The position numbers were made by a program, and so were the translations under genes. From Comamonas sp009360615 (GTDB lineage: Bacteria > Pseudomonadota > Gammaproteobacteria > Burkholderiales > Burkholderiaceae_C): 64,000 nt of DNA. Shown here piece by piece: positions 36,939-45,937 of this stretch; position 1 is the stretch's first letter; each line of letters starts with the position of its first letter. The notes under the pieces are model-generated. The model made no database searches and was not told the origin of the DNA. It worked only from the letters and a program-made list of their open reading frames with translations. The stretch lies in assembly GCF_035784015.1 (NCBI RefSeq), contig NZ_JALKOW010000005.1. One strand, written 5' to 3'.

Positions 36939-38687
36939 ATGAAAATTTCAACGCGATTGATCTTGTTGGTGGGCGTCATGTCCATGCTGCTTCTGGGCGT
37001 CGGCCTGCTAGGCCTGCGCGGCATGGGAGGAAGCAACGATGGGCTGAAAACGGTGTACGAAGACCGCACGGTGGCTCTGGGGAAGCTGGGGCAGATCCAG
37101 AATCTGATGATGACCAATGCCTATCTGGTCAGCGCTGCCACGCTGGATGCGAGTCCAGAGGTGGTGGATCAGCTCACCGCATCGGTCGAGGCCAATATTG
37201 GCATCATCACCAAGGTCTGGGATGAGTACATGGCCACCTACCTCACGCAGGAGGAGGCCGTAATTGCCAAGAAATTCGCGGAGGCCCGCGGCAGGTATGT
37301 CACTGATGGACTGAAGCCCACAGTAGCGGCGCTGCGCACAGGCAATATGCAGGAAAGCCAGCGCATGTCCAACAAGGTTCTGCCGGCCCTATACGCTCCC
37401 GCCAAGGACCAGATCGATGCATTGATCCAGTTGCAACTCGATGTGGCCAAGTCGGAATACGAGGTTGCGGTGGAGCATTACGGCTCGGTGCGCATGTATT
37501 CCAGTGCGTCGATCGTGCTCGGTCTGCTGTTTGCCGTCAGCGTCGGATACTTCCTCATCACCGGGATTGCGCGCTCTCTGAAGCAGGCCGAGGACCTCTC
37601 ACGTGCCATTGAGGCTGGAGACCTCAGCGCGGAGGTCTCGATCACTGGCAGGGATGAGGTGGCGGGCCTGCTGCACAGGCTGGTGGCCATGCGTGACAGC
37701 CTGATCAAGGTGGTGTCGAGCGTGCGCCAGGGAGCGGAAGGTGTTGCCACGGCGAGTTCAGAGATTGCCCAGGGGAACCAGGATCTCTCGGCTCGCACCG
37801 AAAGCCAGGCCAGTGCGCTGGAGGAAACAGCGGCGTCCATGGAAGAGCTTGACTCCACAGTCAAGCAAAATGCCGACTCCGCCCGCCAGGCCAATCAGTT
37901 GTCCGTGAACGCCAGCCAGGTTGCGGTTCAGGCTGGCGAGGTGGTTGGGCAGGTGGTGGACACCATGAAGGGGATCGACGAATCCAGCCGCAAGATCGGT
38001 GACATCATCAGCATCATCGACAGCATCGCATTCCAGACCAATATCCTGGCCCTCAACGCTGCGGTGGAAGCCGCGCGGGCTGGCGAGCAAGGGCGCGGTT
38101 TTGCGGTGGTGGCCAGCGAGGTGCGGTCCCTGGCTGGGCGGTCGGCCGAAGCAGCCAAGGAGATCAAGGCGCTGATCGGCGCCAGCATGCAATGGGTGGA
38201 TCAAGGGACTGCCCTTGTCGACAAGGCCGGAGCGACGATGACCGAGGTGGTGAACTCTATCGGCCGCGTCACCGACATCATGCGCGAAATCAGCGCTGCC
38301 AGCAGTGAGCAGAGCGCCGGTGTCTCTCAGGTAGGGGAAGCTGTCATTCAGATGGACCAGGTCACTCAGCAGAATGCGGCGCTGGTGGAGCAGATGGCCG
38401 CTGCAGCCAGCAGCCTCAAATCACAGTCCCAGGACCTGGTGCAGGTGGTCGCCGTCTTCAAGCTGCGCGATGGGGGAAGCTCCGTCGATCAACGCCCTGC
38501 ACTCGGAGCCGGTGTCACGCCGTTAAAAAGCCAAGCCCTTGCGACGAAAGCACGCCGGGCACCAAGCATCGGTGAAAAAACCGCTGCGTTGACGAAAAAG
38601 GCTCCAGCGACTGCCCCTGCGGTATCCGTTGCAAAAGCCGCACATGCAGTCGCAGTGACCCACGAGGATGAGTGGGAAACTTTTTAA
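36939..38687 (+). CDS. Methyl-accepting chemotaxis protein with CheR-tether pentapeptide
   Basis: A 582-residue chemoreceptor. TM1 is near residues 7-27, then a four-helix-bundle periplasmic sensor, TM2 near 190-212, HAMP to ~265, and a cytoplasmic signalling domain whose hairpin tip is IDSIAFQTNILALNAAVEAA with RAGEQGRGFAVVASEVR. A variable Ala/Lys-rich linker ends in DEWETF, matching the xWETF motif that docks CheR/CheB. In-frame starts at 36912 and 36927 are possible; 36939 gives the cleanest membrane N-terminus. The ligand is unknown. It is monocistronic. Confidence 0.92.
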   Translation: MKISTRLILLVGVMSMLLLGVGLLGLRGMGGSNDGLKTVYEDRTVALGKLGQIQNLMMTNAYLVSAATLDASPEVVDQLTASVEANIGIITKVWDEYMATYLTQEEAVIAKKFAEARGRYVTDGLKPTVAALRTGNMQESQRMSNKVLPALYAPAKDQIDALIQLQLDVAKSEYEVAVEHYGSVRMYSSASIVLGLLFAVSVGYFLITGIARSLKQAEDLSRAIEAGDLSAEVSITGRDEVAGLLHRLVAMRDSLIKVVSSVRQGAEGVATASSEIAQGNQDLSARTESQASALEETAASMEELDSTVKQNADSARQANQLSVNASQVAVQAGEVVGQVVDTMKGIDESSRKIGDIISIIDSIAFQTNILALNAAVEAARAGEQGRGFAVVASEVRSLAGRSAEAAKEIKALIGASMQWVDQGTALVDKAGATMTEVVNSIGRVTDIMREISAASSEQSAGVSQVGEAVIQMDQVTQQNAALVEQMAAAASSLKSQSQDLVQVVAVFKLRDGGSSVDQRPALGAGVTPLKSQALATKARRAPSIGEKTAALTKKAPATAPAVSVAKAAHAVAVTHEDEWETF

Positions 38688-39526
38688 CGATTGAGACGCA
38701 GGGTTGTTCGTATCAAATCGCGCCGACACAGATCATTCGCGCATGCGGGGATGCGCCGATCGATCTCTGGCCTGTGCTGCAGGCACCGCCAGTGTCGTGG
38801 CTGGCGTGAGCTTTTCGACACGTCTCTCGCGCACTGGCTCTGATTCGCGCCATAGCGTCCTGCTGTGCTAACTCCTACGGTCCTTTGGCCTTTTGCGCGC
38901 CCGAATGGTCAGGGTGAGACATCTTCGACGGTCTTGCATGCCGGGCGGTACGTGACGCCTGGTCGGCAGACCTTGCCCAGGGGAGATGCATGTCCTGTCA
39001 GAAGGCCGGCCGAGAAGCATCACATTGCCTCCTCCGGGTTGCTGCCGGTTCCCCACATGGGAGACCAGGGGGGCGGTACTCAAAGCGACCCAGTCCGTAC
39101 CGTGCGGCGGAATGGGGACGCATCATGCATCGGCAGTGTCAGTCCTCGACTTTGCGGCGTGCTCGCCGATGGGGTCGTCGGGAGCGCCGGATTCATGAGG
39201 GCTGGCGGTCGCGTCGACGGTCATGACGCAGCTTGTCTGGTTGCCCGCTCCGGGCACCGGCGGTGAGTTGTCCGTTGAAGGTACAGCCGGTGTTCTCGCC
39301 CGGGGCGGCAGCGGCCTCGGTGTTGCAAGTGCCCCATTTTTTATGAGCCAGTCATCTTCCAGCCGGAAAAACAGATCGCCGGGATTTGCTTTTCGCCAGT
39401 GGTCGCAATTGCTCTTTGATGCGATTGCGACCTCGTGGACATCCGTAGCGACTTTGAGTATCCAGGCTCGCACTGCACAAAGAAAATGCCCGCCCGGTGG
39501 CAGTCCGGTATCGGTAGTGCAAAAGA
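38688..39526. other. Stretch without a convincing gene
   Basis: About 840 nt. A minus-strand frame (39123-39530) begins with a TTG overlapping the stop of the 83-aa gene upstream on that strand and could be a translated continuation. Its Pro/Thr/Ser-rich C-terminal half and lack of a recognised domain leave it undecided. Confidence 0.35.
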
Positions 39527-39778
39527 TCAAGGAGTGTCTCTGACTATTTTTGAGTACTTCTCAAGCTGTTCTAGCAAGCGTTCATAGAGCGCATCGGTTG
39601 CCATGGAGTTCAATACATCTGCTTTAATGGCCTCGGCGCGTCGATGGTAGCTGGCCTGCAAAGTGCGTAATTGCTTGTCATCCAGCGATTCGATCAGCGC
39701 AACGAGTAGTGCCTCTTGCGCCAAAATTTGCCCTTTCATCGCTCTCAACTGGGCACTTTGATTGCCTAGGAAATCCAT
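39527..39778 (-). CDS. Small helical hypothetical protein
   Basis: An 83-residue protein (MDFLGNQSAQLRAMKGQILA at the start). It is rich in Leu, Ala, Glu and Lys and looks entirely helical, with amphipathic stretches such as QEALLVALIESLDDKQLRTL that could form a coiled coil. Composition and codon use look genuinely coding. No family recognised; an AGAG-like site precedes the ATG. Confidence 0.6.
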   Translation of the reverse strand: MDFLGNQSAQLRAMKGQILAQEALLVALIESLDDKQLRTLQASYHRRAEAIKADVLNSMATDALYERLLEQLEKYSKIVRDTP

Positions 39779-40209
39779 TCAGCTCTTTCTATTCCGTGAT
39801 TTGCATTGAGCCCCGGGAATTATGGTGAGCACATCTTTCGTGGAATTGACGCCGGTCACGTTTGGATGTCGCAAAAACTGCATGCAAGTGTGCAAAATTT
39901 GCTAGTTTGCGCGATGGTTCATCGCCCTCATTTTCTGACGCCCTGCATCTGAACCTCCGGCCGGCCTTGATGGCCAAACCACTGCATTGCCTAGGAGCTT
40001 ACTGAAGGATGTACGGCTTGCGGTGCTCGATGGTGGGTTGAGCGATATCGGTTTTTGATAGGCAAGAGTGAATGCCGGCCTGCTGCTTTCGATGCTTCAA
40101 CCATGCATGCCGAATTGGGTGATGCGCTGACATCTGTAGTGGGCACCCGCCCAGATAGAACCAGGTCATCAAACAGATGGGTGCCGTTCACAATGGCGCT
40201 TCAGTGTCT
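39779..40209. other. Stretch without a convincing gene
   Basis: AT-richer at 39780-39910 and probably holds the promoter of the 83-aa gene. A minus-strand frame at 39991-40191 is too weak to call. Confidence 0.4.
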
Positions 40210-40455
40210 TCAAGATTCCAGCATGCGCAACCCGACTGCTGGACAATCAGCCAGATCTGTCTGAGGCATGTTGCATGCCTCGGGAATAGCCACCTGGATG
40301 TTCTCGGCGTCTGAGACGTCGCGATTTGAATTCTCAAAATACAGACGTTGACCGCGACTGAAAGCATTGGGAATGTGTTTGCCAAAGTGGCAGAGACATT
40401 GAGATTCCTGGCCGCAGATCTGTGAGTCGCAGTGGATGATTTTGATTGGCTTCAT
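40210..40455 (-). CDS. Small Cys-containing hypothetical protein, second gene of a coupled pair
   Basis: An 81-residue protein beginning MKPIKIIHCDSQICGQESQC. Four cysteines lie in the first 25 residues (C-x4-C-x5-C-x-C) with nearby His, suggesting a metal site, and two more lie near the end. Its ATG overlaps the stop of the upstream gene as ATGA, which argues that both are real. No family recognised. Confidence 0.5.
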   Translation of the reverse strand: MKPIKIIHCDSQICGQESQCLCHFGKHIPNAFSRGQRLYFENSNRDVSDAENIQVAIPEACNMPQTDLADCPAVGLRMLES

Positions 40456-40733
40456 TCACGCTTCAGATTCTTTCTCTTCAGCATCGCACCGTTGCTCATC
40501 TGTCCAATCAGCATGCGCGCACGGGCAGACAGATTCATCGCGATGGCGACTTCAGGGAATATAGATTGCTCCGCCTGGGCGTGACTCATCACCTGGGCCG
40601 GCATCAGGCGCATCGCAGCGATCAGGGGCAGGCTTTCAAGAATATCCGCCATGATTTCACGATGCAGCGTTTCATTGCCCCCCGGTACGGTGCGGTCAAT
40701 GGGCGATATCGGTTTGATATGCTGGCGATTCAT
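40452..40733 (-). CDS. Small hypothetical protein, first gene of a coupled pair
   Basis: A 93-residue protein from ATG 40733 (or 66 residues from ATG 40652). The C-terminal part, ADILESLPLIAAMRLMPAQV and NLSARARMLIGQMSNGAMLK, looks helical and coding-like. The start is uncertain because neither ATG has a good ribosome site. Its stop overlaps the start of the next gene (ATGA). It diverges from the membrane protein at 40753. No function recognised. Confidence 0.45.
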   Translation of the reverse strand: MNRQHIKPISPIDRTVPGGNETLHREIMADILESLPLIAAMRLMPAQVMSHAQAEQSIFPEVAIAMNLSARARMLIGQMSNGAMLKRKNLKRE

Positions 40734-40752
40734 CAGAATGGACGGGAGAGCT

Positions 40753-41184
40753 ATGTCGAGTGTAGGAATGATCGCGCTGGCGGTGGGCGGCGCGCTGAGC
40801 GCGTTTGCCGCAGCGGCACACTTGGCGTGCATCGCCCTAGGCGCTCCCGCATACCGAGTGATGGGGGCGAGTGACAGGATGGTCCGTGCGGCCGAGGAGG
40901 GGAGCGCTCGCCCAGCGCTGATAACGCTTTTCATCGCAATGATGTTGTTTCTCTGGTCCGGCTACGCATTGGCGGGCGCCGGTGTCATTGCACCTTTGCC
41001 GCTGACCAAGAGTGCGCTCATGGTCATCAGTGCCATTTATCTCCTGAGGGCGGTTGCATTCCCGTTTCTCAAGCCCTTGTTCCCTGCCAACACGCAGGCA
41101 TTCTGGCTGGTGTCATCTGCAGTGTGTCTGGTGATGGGGTTGGTGCACCTGGTGGGCATCATTGATTTGTGGGGTGTGCTCTGA
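40753..41184 (+). CDS. Small four-helix membrane protein, conserved hypothetical
   Basis: A 143-residue protein with four predicted transmembrane helices (MIALAVGGALSAFAAAAHLA, then ALITLFIAMMLFLWSGYAL, LMVISAIYLLRAVAFPFL, FWLVSSAVCLVMGLVHLVG). The loop between helices 1 and 2 reads YRVMGASDRMVRAAEEGSAR. It resembles uncharacterised small membrane proteins of proteobacteria. The ATG at 40753 has a GGGAG site, whereas the open frame upstream does not look coding. Confidence 0.75.
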   Translation: MSSVGMIALAVGGALSAFAAAAHLACIALGAPAYRVMGASDRMVRAAEEGSARPALITLFIAMMLFLWSGYALAGAGVIAPLPLTKSALMVISAIYLLRAVAFPFLKPLFPANTQAFWLVSSAVCLVMGLVHLVGIIDLWGVL

Positions 41185-41226
41185 CTGTCCTTCGGGCGTG
41201 CATCCCGTTGCCGTGGCGATGACGCA

Positions 41227-41400
41227 AGAAGAGTCCGCGAGCGCTTGCTGCGGGCTTGGAGCCGGTGACCCTTTCGGGTCCTGCCAGGGAAATGGTCATT
41301 GAGGGAGGGAAGAGGAGATTCCCGGGCCCGGCGTGACAGGTCGATGGCGTGAAATTCTGCATGATGCGTTACGGGTCATCCATACGAATTTGGCTTACTC
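41227..41400 (-). repeat. Intergenic repeat family R, copy 1
   Basis: It shares ordered blocks with copies at 41507 and 57525: a terminator-like GC stem (CCGCGAGCGCTTGCTGCGGG), then GCCGGTGACC, a GGGAAGAGGAGA-type purine tract, CCCGGGCCCGGCG, ACAGGTCGATGGC, AATTCTGCA and a distal ACGAATTTGG. The T-run on the minus strand is degenerate in this copy. Confidence 0.7.
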
Positions 41401-41506
41401 CAAACGGAGTCGCTTCAGGTTTGCCAAAGAGCTTGTGAGAGGGGACGGCGTCCCGGACGCTGATCGGCTCGATGAGCGTCGTGCCCTTGCATTGAAACGA
41501 GGTCGT

Positions 41507-41650
41507 TCAAAGAAAAAGCCCGCAAGCAGTTGCTGCGGGCGCCGATAAAAAAGCCGGTGACCTATTTGGTCATGCCCGGGCAAGTTGAGGAAGTGAAAGG
41601 AGTCTGTGATCCCGGGCCCGGCAAAACAGGTTCGTGGCGGAAATTTTGCC
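41507..41650 (-). repeat. Intergenic repeat family R, copy 2, with intact minus-strand terminator
   Basis: This copy has the best hairpin. On the minus strand GCCCGCA and TGCGGGC flank a short loop and are followed by TTTTTC. The order of blocks matches copies 1 and 3. It lies in tandem, about 105 nt from copy 1. Confidence 0.72.
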
Positions 41651-42175
41651 CAAAGAGGTTGGCGGAATCAATATGCCCGTGGACTCCCGGAGATGGCTCT
41701 GCGTCATCGTGTGTGACCCGTGTCACCGCGACATGCAGCCCGCGCAGCCCTCATGATTGACGACGCTCCGTGCGTCTGCGCAGGCACCTCGGGACGGGGT
41801 TCGAGGACTTCCGGGTTGGGCGCGGGCACTGTATGGGTCCCAGTAGGGATGGGCTGAATCCTTGAGGCGGACTCAATAAAAACCATCCCCGTGCCGCACC
41901 AGAATTCGGTCTGTTGTCTGTCGCCAAGCCGCGAGAGCATATGCTTTTGCGGTCGATGGTGATGCTGGCGAACCAGCGAAGATCGCCCGAGACTGCTGCA
42001 CTCCGTTGAAGGACCGTCATTGCCGGCATTCCGGTGCGCGACAGGAATGGCGACGCAGACCTGCCATCTGGAGCGGTTCCATCCCTCAGAAGCTCACCTC
42101 GAAGTGGCTTTCTGCTCATGCCAGTCTGGTTGCTCAAAGTGTCAGGGACAATCTTGTTGCAGCACTCAACGTCCG
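41651..42175. other. Stretch between repeats, no convincing gene
   Basis: A minus-strand frame at 41704-41940 (78 aa, MLSRLGDRQQTEFWCGTGMV at the start) cannot be excluded but has no good ribosome site. Nothing else recognised. Confidence 0.35.
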
Positions 42176-42286
42176 CTATTGCTGCGGCTCGCTTTTCCAC
42201 GGCTGTTCTTTCTGGTTCTGTTCCCTGGCAGCGTGAGGGTGGCCTGGTTGCTGTGGCGTTCGGAGCTCATCGGTAATGTTGATCAT
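42176..42286 (-). CDS. Candidate 36-aa small protein within repeat S, copy 1
   Basis: It reads MINITDELRTPQQPGHPHAA then REQNQKEQPWKSEPQQ and stop. It aligns without gaps with the ORF at 58015-58104 up to the shared EQP, where the other copy stops. Conservation of frame and length is the only support; no ribosome site is obvious. Confidence 0.35.
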   Translation of the reverse strand: MINITDELRTPQQPGHPHAAREQNQKEQPWKSEPQQ

Positions 42287-42432
42287 CAACATCGAGGTGT
42301 CCCGGAAGGACGGGATGCAGTTACCTGACAAACAGACCTCTCCCCCTGGGGGCGGGTCAAGATTGACGGCCCAGCCCTCGTCAACTCATTATCCATGGCA
42401 CTTCGACAGTGCCCTTGAAAACTGGACGCCGC
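42176..42432 (-). repeat. Intergenic repeat family S, copy 1 (leader plus small ORF)
   Basis: Homologous to 58015-58262. Shared blocks in minus-strand order are TTTTCAAGGGCAC, TCAATCTTGA, TTTGTCAGGTAAC, GGGACACCT and then a small ORF. Confidence 0.7.
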
Positions 42433-42555
42433 CATCGTGTGTCCCCTGCAATGGCGTTGAGGCTCCGAGGACATGGTGGAGGCCTCGCTGAAGCTACAAG
42501 ATGCCCGGTCTTCCCGCATTCCGTACCCAGAGAGGCTGCTTGGTGCAGGCATGGC

Positions 42556-42735
42556 CTATTCGATGAAGCCGAGCTCTCGCAGTGCTTCTGTTTCCTGGGT
42601 GTACTCGGCGTTTTCGATCAGCAGCGTGCCGTCAGGCGCATAGATATTGCGCCGGGGGGCACCTATGTCTTGCTCCATGCGTTCGACCCTGTAGCCGTGC
42701 CGTTCCCAGATTTCGGTGGTGTTGATGCGAGTCAT
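42556..42735 (-). CDS. Small conserved hypothetical protein (59 aa)
   Basis: A 59-residue protein: MTRINTTEIWERHGYRVERM, a central APRRNIYAPDGTLLIENAEY, ending EALRELGFIE. The mix of charged and hydrophobic residues, and the segment NIYAPDGTLLIENAE which reads like a beta hairpin, indicate a real folded protein. No function recognised. It is monocistronic on the minus strand. Confidence 0.65.
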   Translation of the reverse strand: MTRINTTEIWERHGYRVERMEQDIGAPRRNIYAPDGTLLIENAEYTQETEALRELGFIE

Positions 42736-43055
42736 GAGGTCACTTTATCCAAACCACGCGCCTGCAGGCAAGGCTCTGGCCCAGCTTCTGACATCGTGCC
42801 ATCGACGACGGCTCGGCGCCATCGCGACCCATGGCCGCTACATCGGGTGCGGTGTTCCCTGGTAGCCTGGGGAGCGACCGTTGCCCCAAGCCTGACCTGC
42901 TGGAGCCTCTGCCAGGTTGGCATGGTAAGCAATTGATAACGTGTAAGGGTTTGCACCACATGGAGGGCCAAGCCCGTCCCACGGCAGTCCATGGTCGGAG
43001 CGTTTACCGTTGAACCCAGGCCGCATTTCGCGGCTTTGTTCATAAGGAGGACATC
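42736..43055. other. Intergenic stretch upstream of the CsbD gene
   Basis: No gene recognised. It should hold the divergent promoters of the 59-aa gene and the CsbD gene. Confidence 0.5.
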
Positions 43056-43238
43056 ATGAATACCGATCAAGTCAAGGGCACGCTGAAGGACGCCGCAGGC
43101 AAGGTGCAGAAGAAGTTCGGTGAACTCATTGACAGCCCCGAGCAGGAAGCCAAGGGGATTGCAAAACAGGTCGAAGGTACCGCCCAGAAAAAGGCTGGCG
43201 ACCTGAAAGAAGCGATTCAAGACGCGGCCCGGAAGTAA
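43056..43238 (+). CDS. CsbD family stress-response protein
   Basis: A 60-residue CsbD-like protein (MNTDQVKGTLKDAAGKVQKK, then QEAKGIAKQVEGTAQKKAGD). It is small, highly charged, repetitive and helical. CsbD proteins are abundant, stress- or stationary-phase-induced proteins with unclear biochemical function. A strong TAAGGAGG site precedes the ATG and a terminator follows, consistent with high expression. Confidence 0.93.
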   Translation: MNTDQVKGTLKDAAGKVQKKFGELIDSPEQEAKGIAKQVEGTAQKKAGDLKEAIQDAARK

Positions 43239-43261
43239 GCCGCGAGCCTTGCAATGCACAC

Positions 43262-43293
43262 AGCCCGCCTGGTTCGCCTGCGGGCTTTTGTTT
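43262..43293 (+). terminator. Terminator of the CsbD gene
   Basis: AGCCCGC and GCGGGCT form a 7-bp stem with an 11-nt loop, followed by TTTGTTTTTG. Confidence 0.88.
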
Positions 43294-43346
43294 TTGCCCC
43301 CATGGCAGGTTGACTGAATATTTAATCATGCTGTGAATTTATACAT

Positions 43347-43364
43347 CTGTGTTATAGTACACAG
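43347..43364 (+). promoter_or_regulatory. tRNA promoter -10 within a palindrome
   Basis: TATAGT (43353-43358) is a good -10 about 60 nt upstream of the tRNA. It is flanked exactly by CTGTGT and ACACAG, which are reverse complements. Confidence 0.5.
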
Positions 43365-43419
43365 GTCGGGGAAAGAAGCTGGCGCCTAGGAATGGTGGTC
43401 GGCCCCCGACGCGGAATAT

Positions 43420-43496
<77 letters not shown>

Positions 43497-43497
43497 T

Positions 43498-43534
43498 TAA
43501 AAGCCCTGATCGGAAACGGTCGGGGCTTTTTCGT
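43498..43534 (+). terminator. Terminator of the tRNA-fMet transcript
   Basis: AAAGCCC pairs with GGGCTTT, with an inner stem closing a GAAA loop, followed by a T-run. Confidence 0.85.
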
Positions 43535-43646
43535 GTGCACCGTGACTTCGGGAGGGCAGCCGGCAATTGCGAGCGCCAGCCTCCGCGGACACGTCAGACA
43601 GCGTGCAGAATGGGCGTCACTGTTGAACAGCAAGTGAGGTTGGCAA

Positions 43647-44039
43647 ATGAAGTTCAAATGGGTCTCTTCGGCCGGATGGGTCTCTTTGGGATTGCTGTCT
43701 GTGCTCGGTATGACGGGCTGTGTCGTGGCTCCGGAGCGACACCCGAGGCCAGTCGTTGTCCATACCCAAGAGCGCGTGCTGCCTGAAGTCATTGTTGAAG
43801 AGCGGGGAGCACCTCCGTCACCAGGGTGGCATTGGGTAAACGGGTACTGGCGCTGGGATCGGGACCAGTGGGTTTGGCATAAAGGCCACTGGGTGGCGAC
43901 TGCAGCGCCTCCCATGCCGCAGATCATCGTCGAAGGCAGGCCGCCGGCACCCAGCCCGACGCATTACTGGGTTCCAGGCCATTGGGTCTGGAGGGGTGAC
44001 ATGGGCAACTGGTTCTGGATCAGAGGACAGTGGCATTAA
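43647..44039 (+). CDS. YXWGXW-repeat lipoprotein
   Basis: A 130-residue envelope protein. The lipobox is LGMTGC. The mature part carries Trp/His-rich repeats of the PGWHWVNGYWRWDRDQWVWH type (YXWGQW/YXWGXW family) twice, the second as HYWVPGHWVWRG. Such proteins are small envelope proteins of unknown function, common in Burkholderiales. The start is set by the signal peptide. It is followed by a strong terminator and appears monocistronic. Confidence 0.88.
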   Translation: MKFKWVSSAGWVSLGLLSVLGMTGCVVAPERHPRPVVVHTQERVLPEVIVEERGAPPSPGWHWVNGYWRWDRDQWVWHKGHWVATAAPPMPQIIVEGRPPAPSPTHYWVPGHWVWRGDMGNWFWIRGQWH

Positions 44040-44061
44040 CGACAGACACATCGAGTCGCGC

Positions 44062-44087
44062 AAACCGCCTTCGGGCGGTTTTTTTCA
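44062..44087 (+). terminator. Rho-independent terminator
   Basis: AAACCGCC, TTCG tetraloop, GGCGGTTT, then a long T-run. Perfect 8-bp stem. Confidence 0.93.
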
Positions 44088-44894
44088 TGCTTGTCCTGCG
44101 GTCGAAAGCCGCTGGCTGAGGCCCGGGACCGTCTCGGCGGTTTGTGACGCACCGTTCGCAGCCTGCTCCGACGGTTATGTGCGTTGCCTCCGGGACGGAT
44201 CGACCGGCGGCCGCACCCCGTTGAAGCACCCGCATGTCCACGATCAATAAGATCGATGCAAGAGTCGTTTCATGACTTCCCGGCGGAATCACGGCCATCG
44301 TGCGGACACGGGTGTGAGGTGGTGTCCGTCCTGGACGCACAGTGCGGGAACCCGGCTTGCGGTTGCTCTGCCCGCAACTCGGCGACATCCGGTCGCATGC
44401 CTGAGCAGCCTCCGGCTGGAGAAGGGAAGCCCGCACGCACGCGGCAACCGACCGGTGGCCAGCAACTGTGAAGGCGATGATTTGCACAGACCTACCGTTC
44501 AGTAAGCGATGCGCACGACATGCCGCCCGGCCGTGAAGCCAGTGTGATGGCATGTGCCCTGCGCTGGGTCTTCTCGCCAATTCCGCGCCGGATGTCTGGA
44601 GTGTCGGCCTGCCTTGTGCCGGCCTGGGGGCGGGGGCAAGCATTTGCGATTGGCGGTCAACGGCATCCGGCAAAAAGCAGTCAGCAACCGTGACTGCTTC
44701 AGACCGGCCGGACTTCATCAGACTGCAGGATACAAACCTTTGCGAACGCCAGCACGCGATGGCTGCCCGATTCAGCCATCTGGCCCCACGGATCGGCCTC
44801 CGGGGAAGATGAGCGCTTCTGTTTTCCAGGACAGGGCGGGGCACGGCCCTTGCATTACAGGGGCTCAGGTGTTCCGTGCCCATGCACGGCCCGG
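44088..44894. other. Stretch without a convincing gene
   Basis: About 800 nt. A long minus-strand frame crosses it, but its translation is Arg/Ser/Pro-rich shadow sequence. Confidence 0.45.
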
Positions 44895-45863
44895 TCAATC
44901 AGCCGTGATTTTTCGCTCACGGATGATGCGACTCCATTTTTCGTTTTCTGTCGCAATGAATCTGGCGAGTTCCTCGCGAGAAGTCGGGGCTGCAGTCTGG
45001 CCGTGCTTCAGCAGATTCGCCCGGACATCCGGCGCGTTCAACACTTTGACCAGTTCGGCATTCCACCTGTCCAGCAACGGCTTGGGCGTTTTTCCTGGCG
45101 CGACGAATGCATACCAATTGGTGGCGTTGAAGCCCGGATAGGTCTCTGCCACGGTAGGTACATTTGGCAGGTAGGCTGGACGTGTCAAGCCGGTGGTGGC
45201 CAGCGGAATGAGCTTGCCTGACTCGATATGCGGCAAAGCTGTAGGCGGCGCTGCATAGAAGGAAGTGACGCGTCCGCCCAGCACGTCCTGCAAGGCCGGT
45301 GCTCCGCCTTTGTAGGGAATGTGAACCGTATCGATCTTGGCAATGTCGTTCAGCAATTCACCTGCCAGGTGAGCAGCGGATCCCGGTCCCGTGGAGGCAA
45401 AGTCCAGCTTGCCCGGTTCGCGCCTGGCTGCGGCAACAAACTCTCCCAAGGTTTTGATGCCCTTGCTGGCAGGAACCACAAGGACATTCGGAAAGGTGAC
45501 GCCCATGGAGATGGGCGCCAGATCCTTGAGCGGGTCGTAGCTCACTTTCATGAAGTGAGGGGAGATGCTCAACGGACCGATTGAGCCGAACAGCAAGACG
45601 GATCCATCGGTGGGGCCATGGGCAACCTGGGCATGTGCGAGGTTGCCGCCTGCACCAGGTTTGTTATCCACGACCACGCTTTGGCCAATGTTTTCGCCGA
45701 GTTTCTTGGCAATGATGCGTGCCGCAATGTCCGCAGAACCCCCGGCGGCAAAACCCACCACCATGGTGACGGGTCTTTTGGGGGGGAATTCTTGGGCGTG
45801 TGCTGTGGCAAGCGGCAGGCAGGCGGCCAAAGCGGCCGCCAGGACGAGAGGGCGTCTTTGCAT
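44895..45863 (-). CDS. Bug-family (TctC) periplasmic substrate-binding protein
   Basis: A 322-residue binding protein with a signal peptide (LAAALAACLPLATAHA, then QE). Family marks are FPPKRPVTMVVGFAAGGSAD near the start, VVDNKPGAGGNLA, SYDPLKDLAPI, and TVHIPYKGGAPALQDVLGG. Bug proteins, hugely expanded in Bordetella and Comamonas relatives, bind small carboxylates or aromatics, usually for tripartite tricarboxylate transporters. No TctA/TctB genes are nearby. A GGAGA site precedes ATG 45863. It diverges from a LysR regulator. Confidence 0.92.
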   Translation of the reverse strand: MQRRPLVLAAALAACLPLATAHAQEFPPKRPVTMVVGFAAGGSADIAARIIAKKLGENIGQSVVVDNKPGAGGNLAHAQVAHGPTDGSVLLFGSIGPLSISPHFMKVSYDPLKDLAPISMGVTFPNVLVVPASKGIKTLGEFVAAARREPGKLDFASTGPGSAAHLAGELLNDIAKIDTVHIPYKGGAPALQDVLGGRVTSFYAAPPTALPHIESGKLIPLATTGLTRPAYLPNVPTVAETYPGFNATNWYAFVAPGKTPKPLLDRWNAELVKVLNAPDVRANLLKHGQTAAPTSREELARFIATENEKWSRIIRERKITAD

Positions 45864-45937
45864 ATTGTCTCCTGGTCGAGTCGTGATCGACTCTGTGCAA
45901 GCGATGATCGTAAATTCCGGCAACTATTCTGTGAATT

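Noticed and set aside
39123..39530. 135-aa minus-strand ORF coupled to the 83-aa gene
   Set aside because: TTG start with a low-complexity C-terminal half and no recognised domain; left as a possibility in the region note rather than called.
44020..44898. 292-aa minus-strand open frame
   Set aside because: Arg/Ser/Pro-rich shadow translation with no domain; it crosses a strong terminator.
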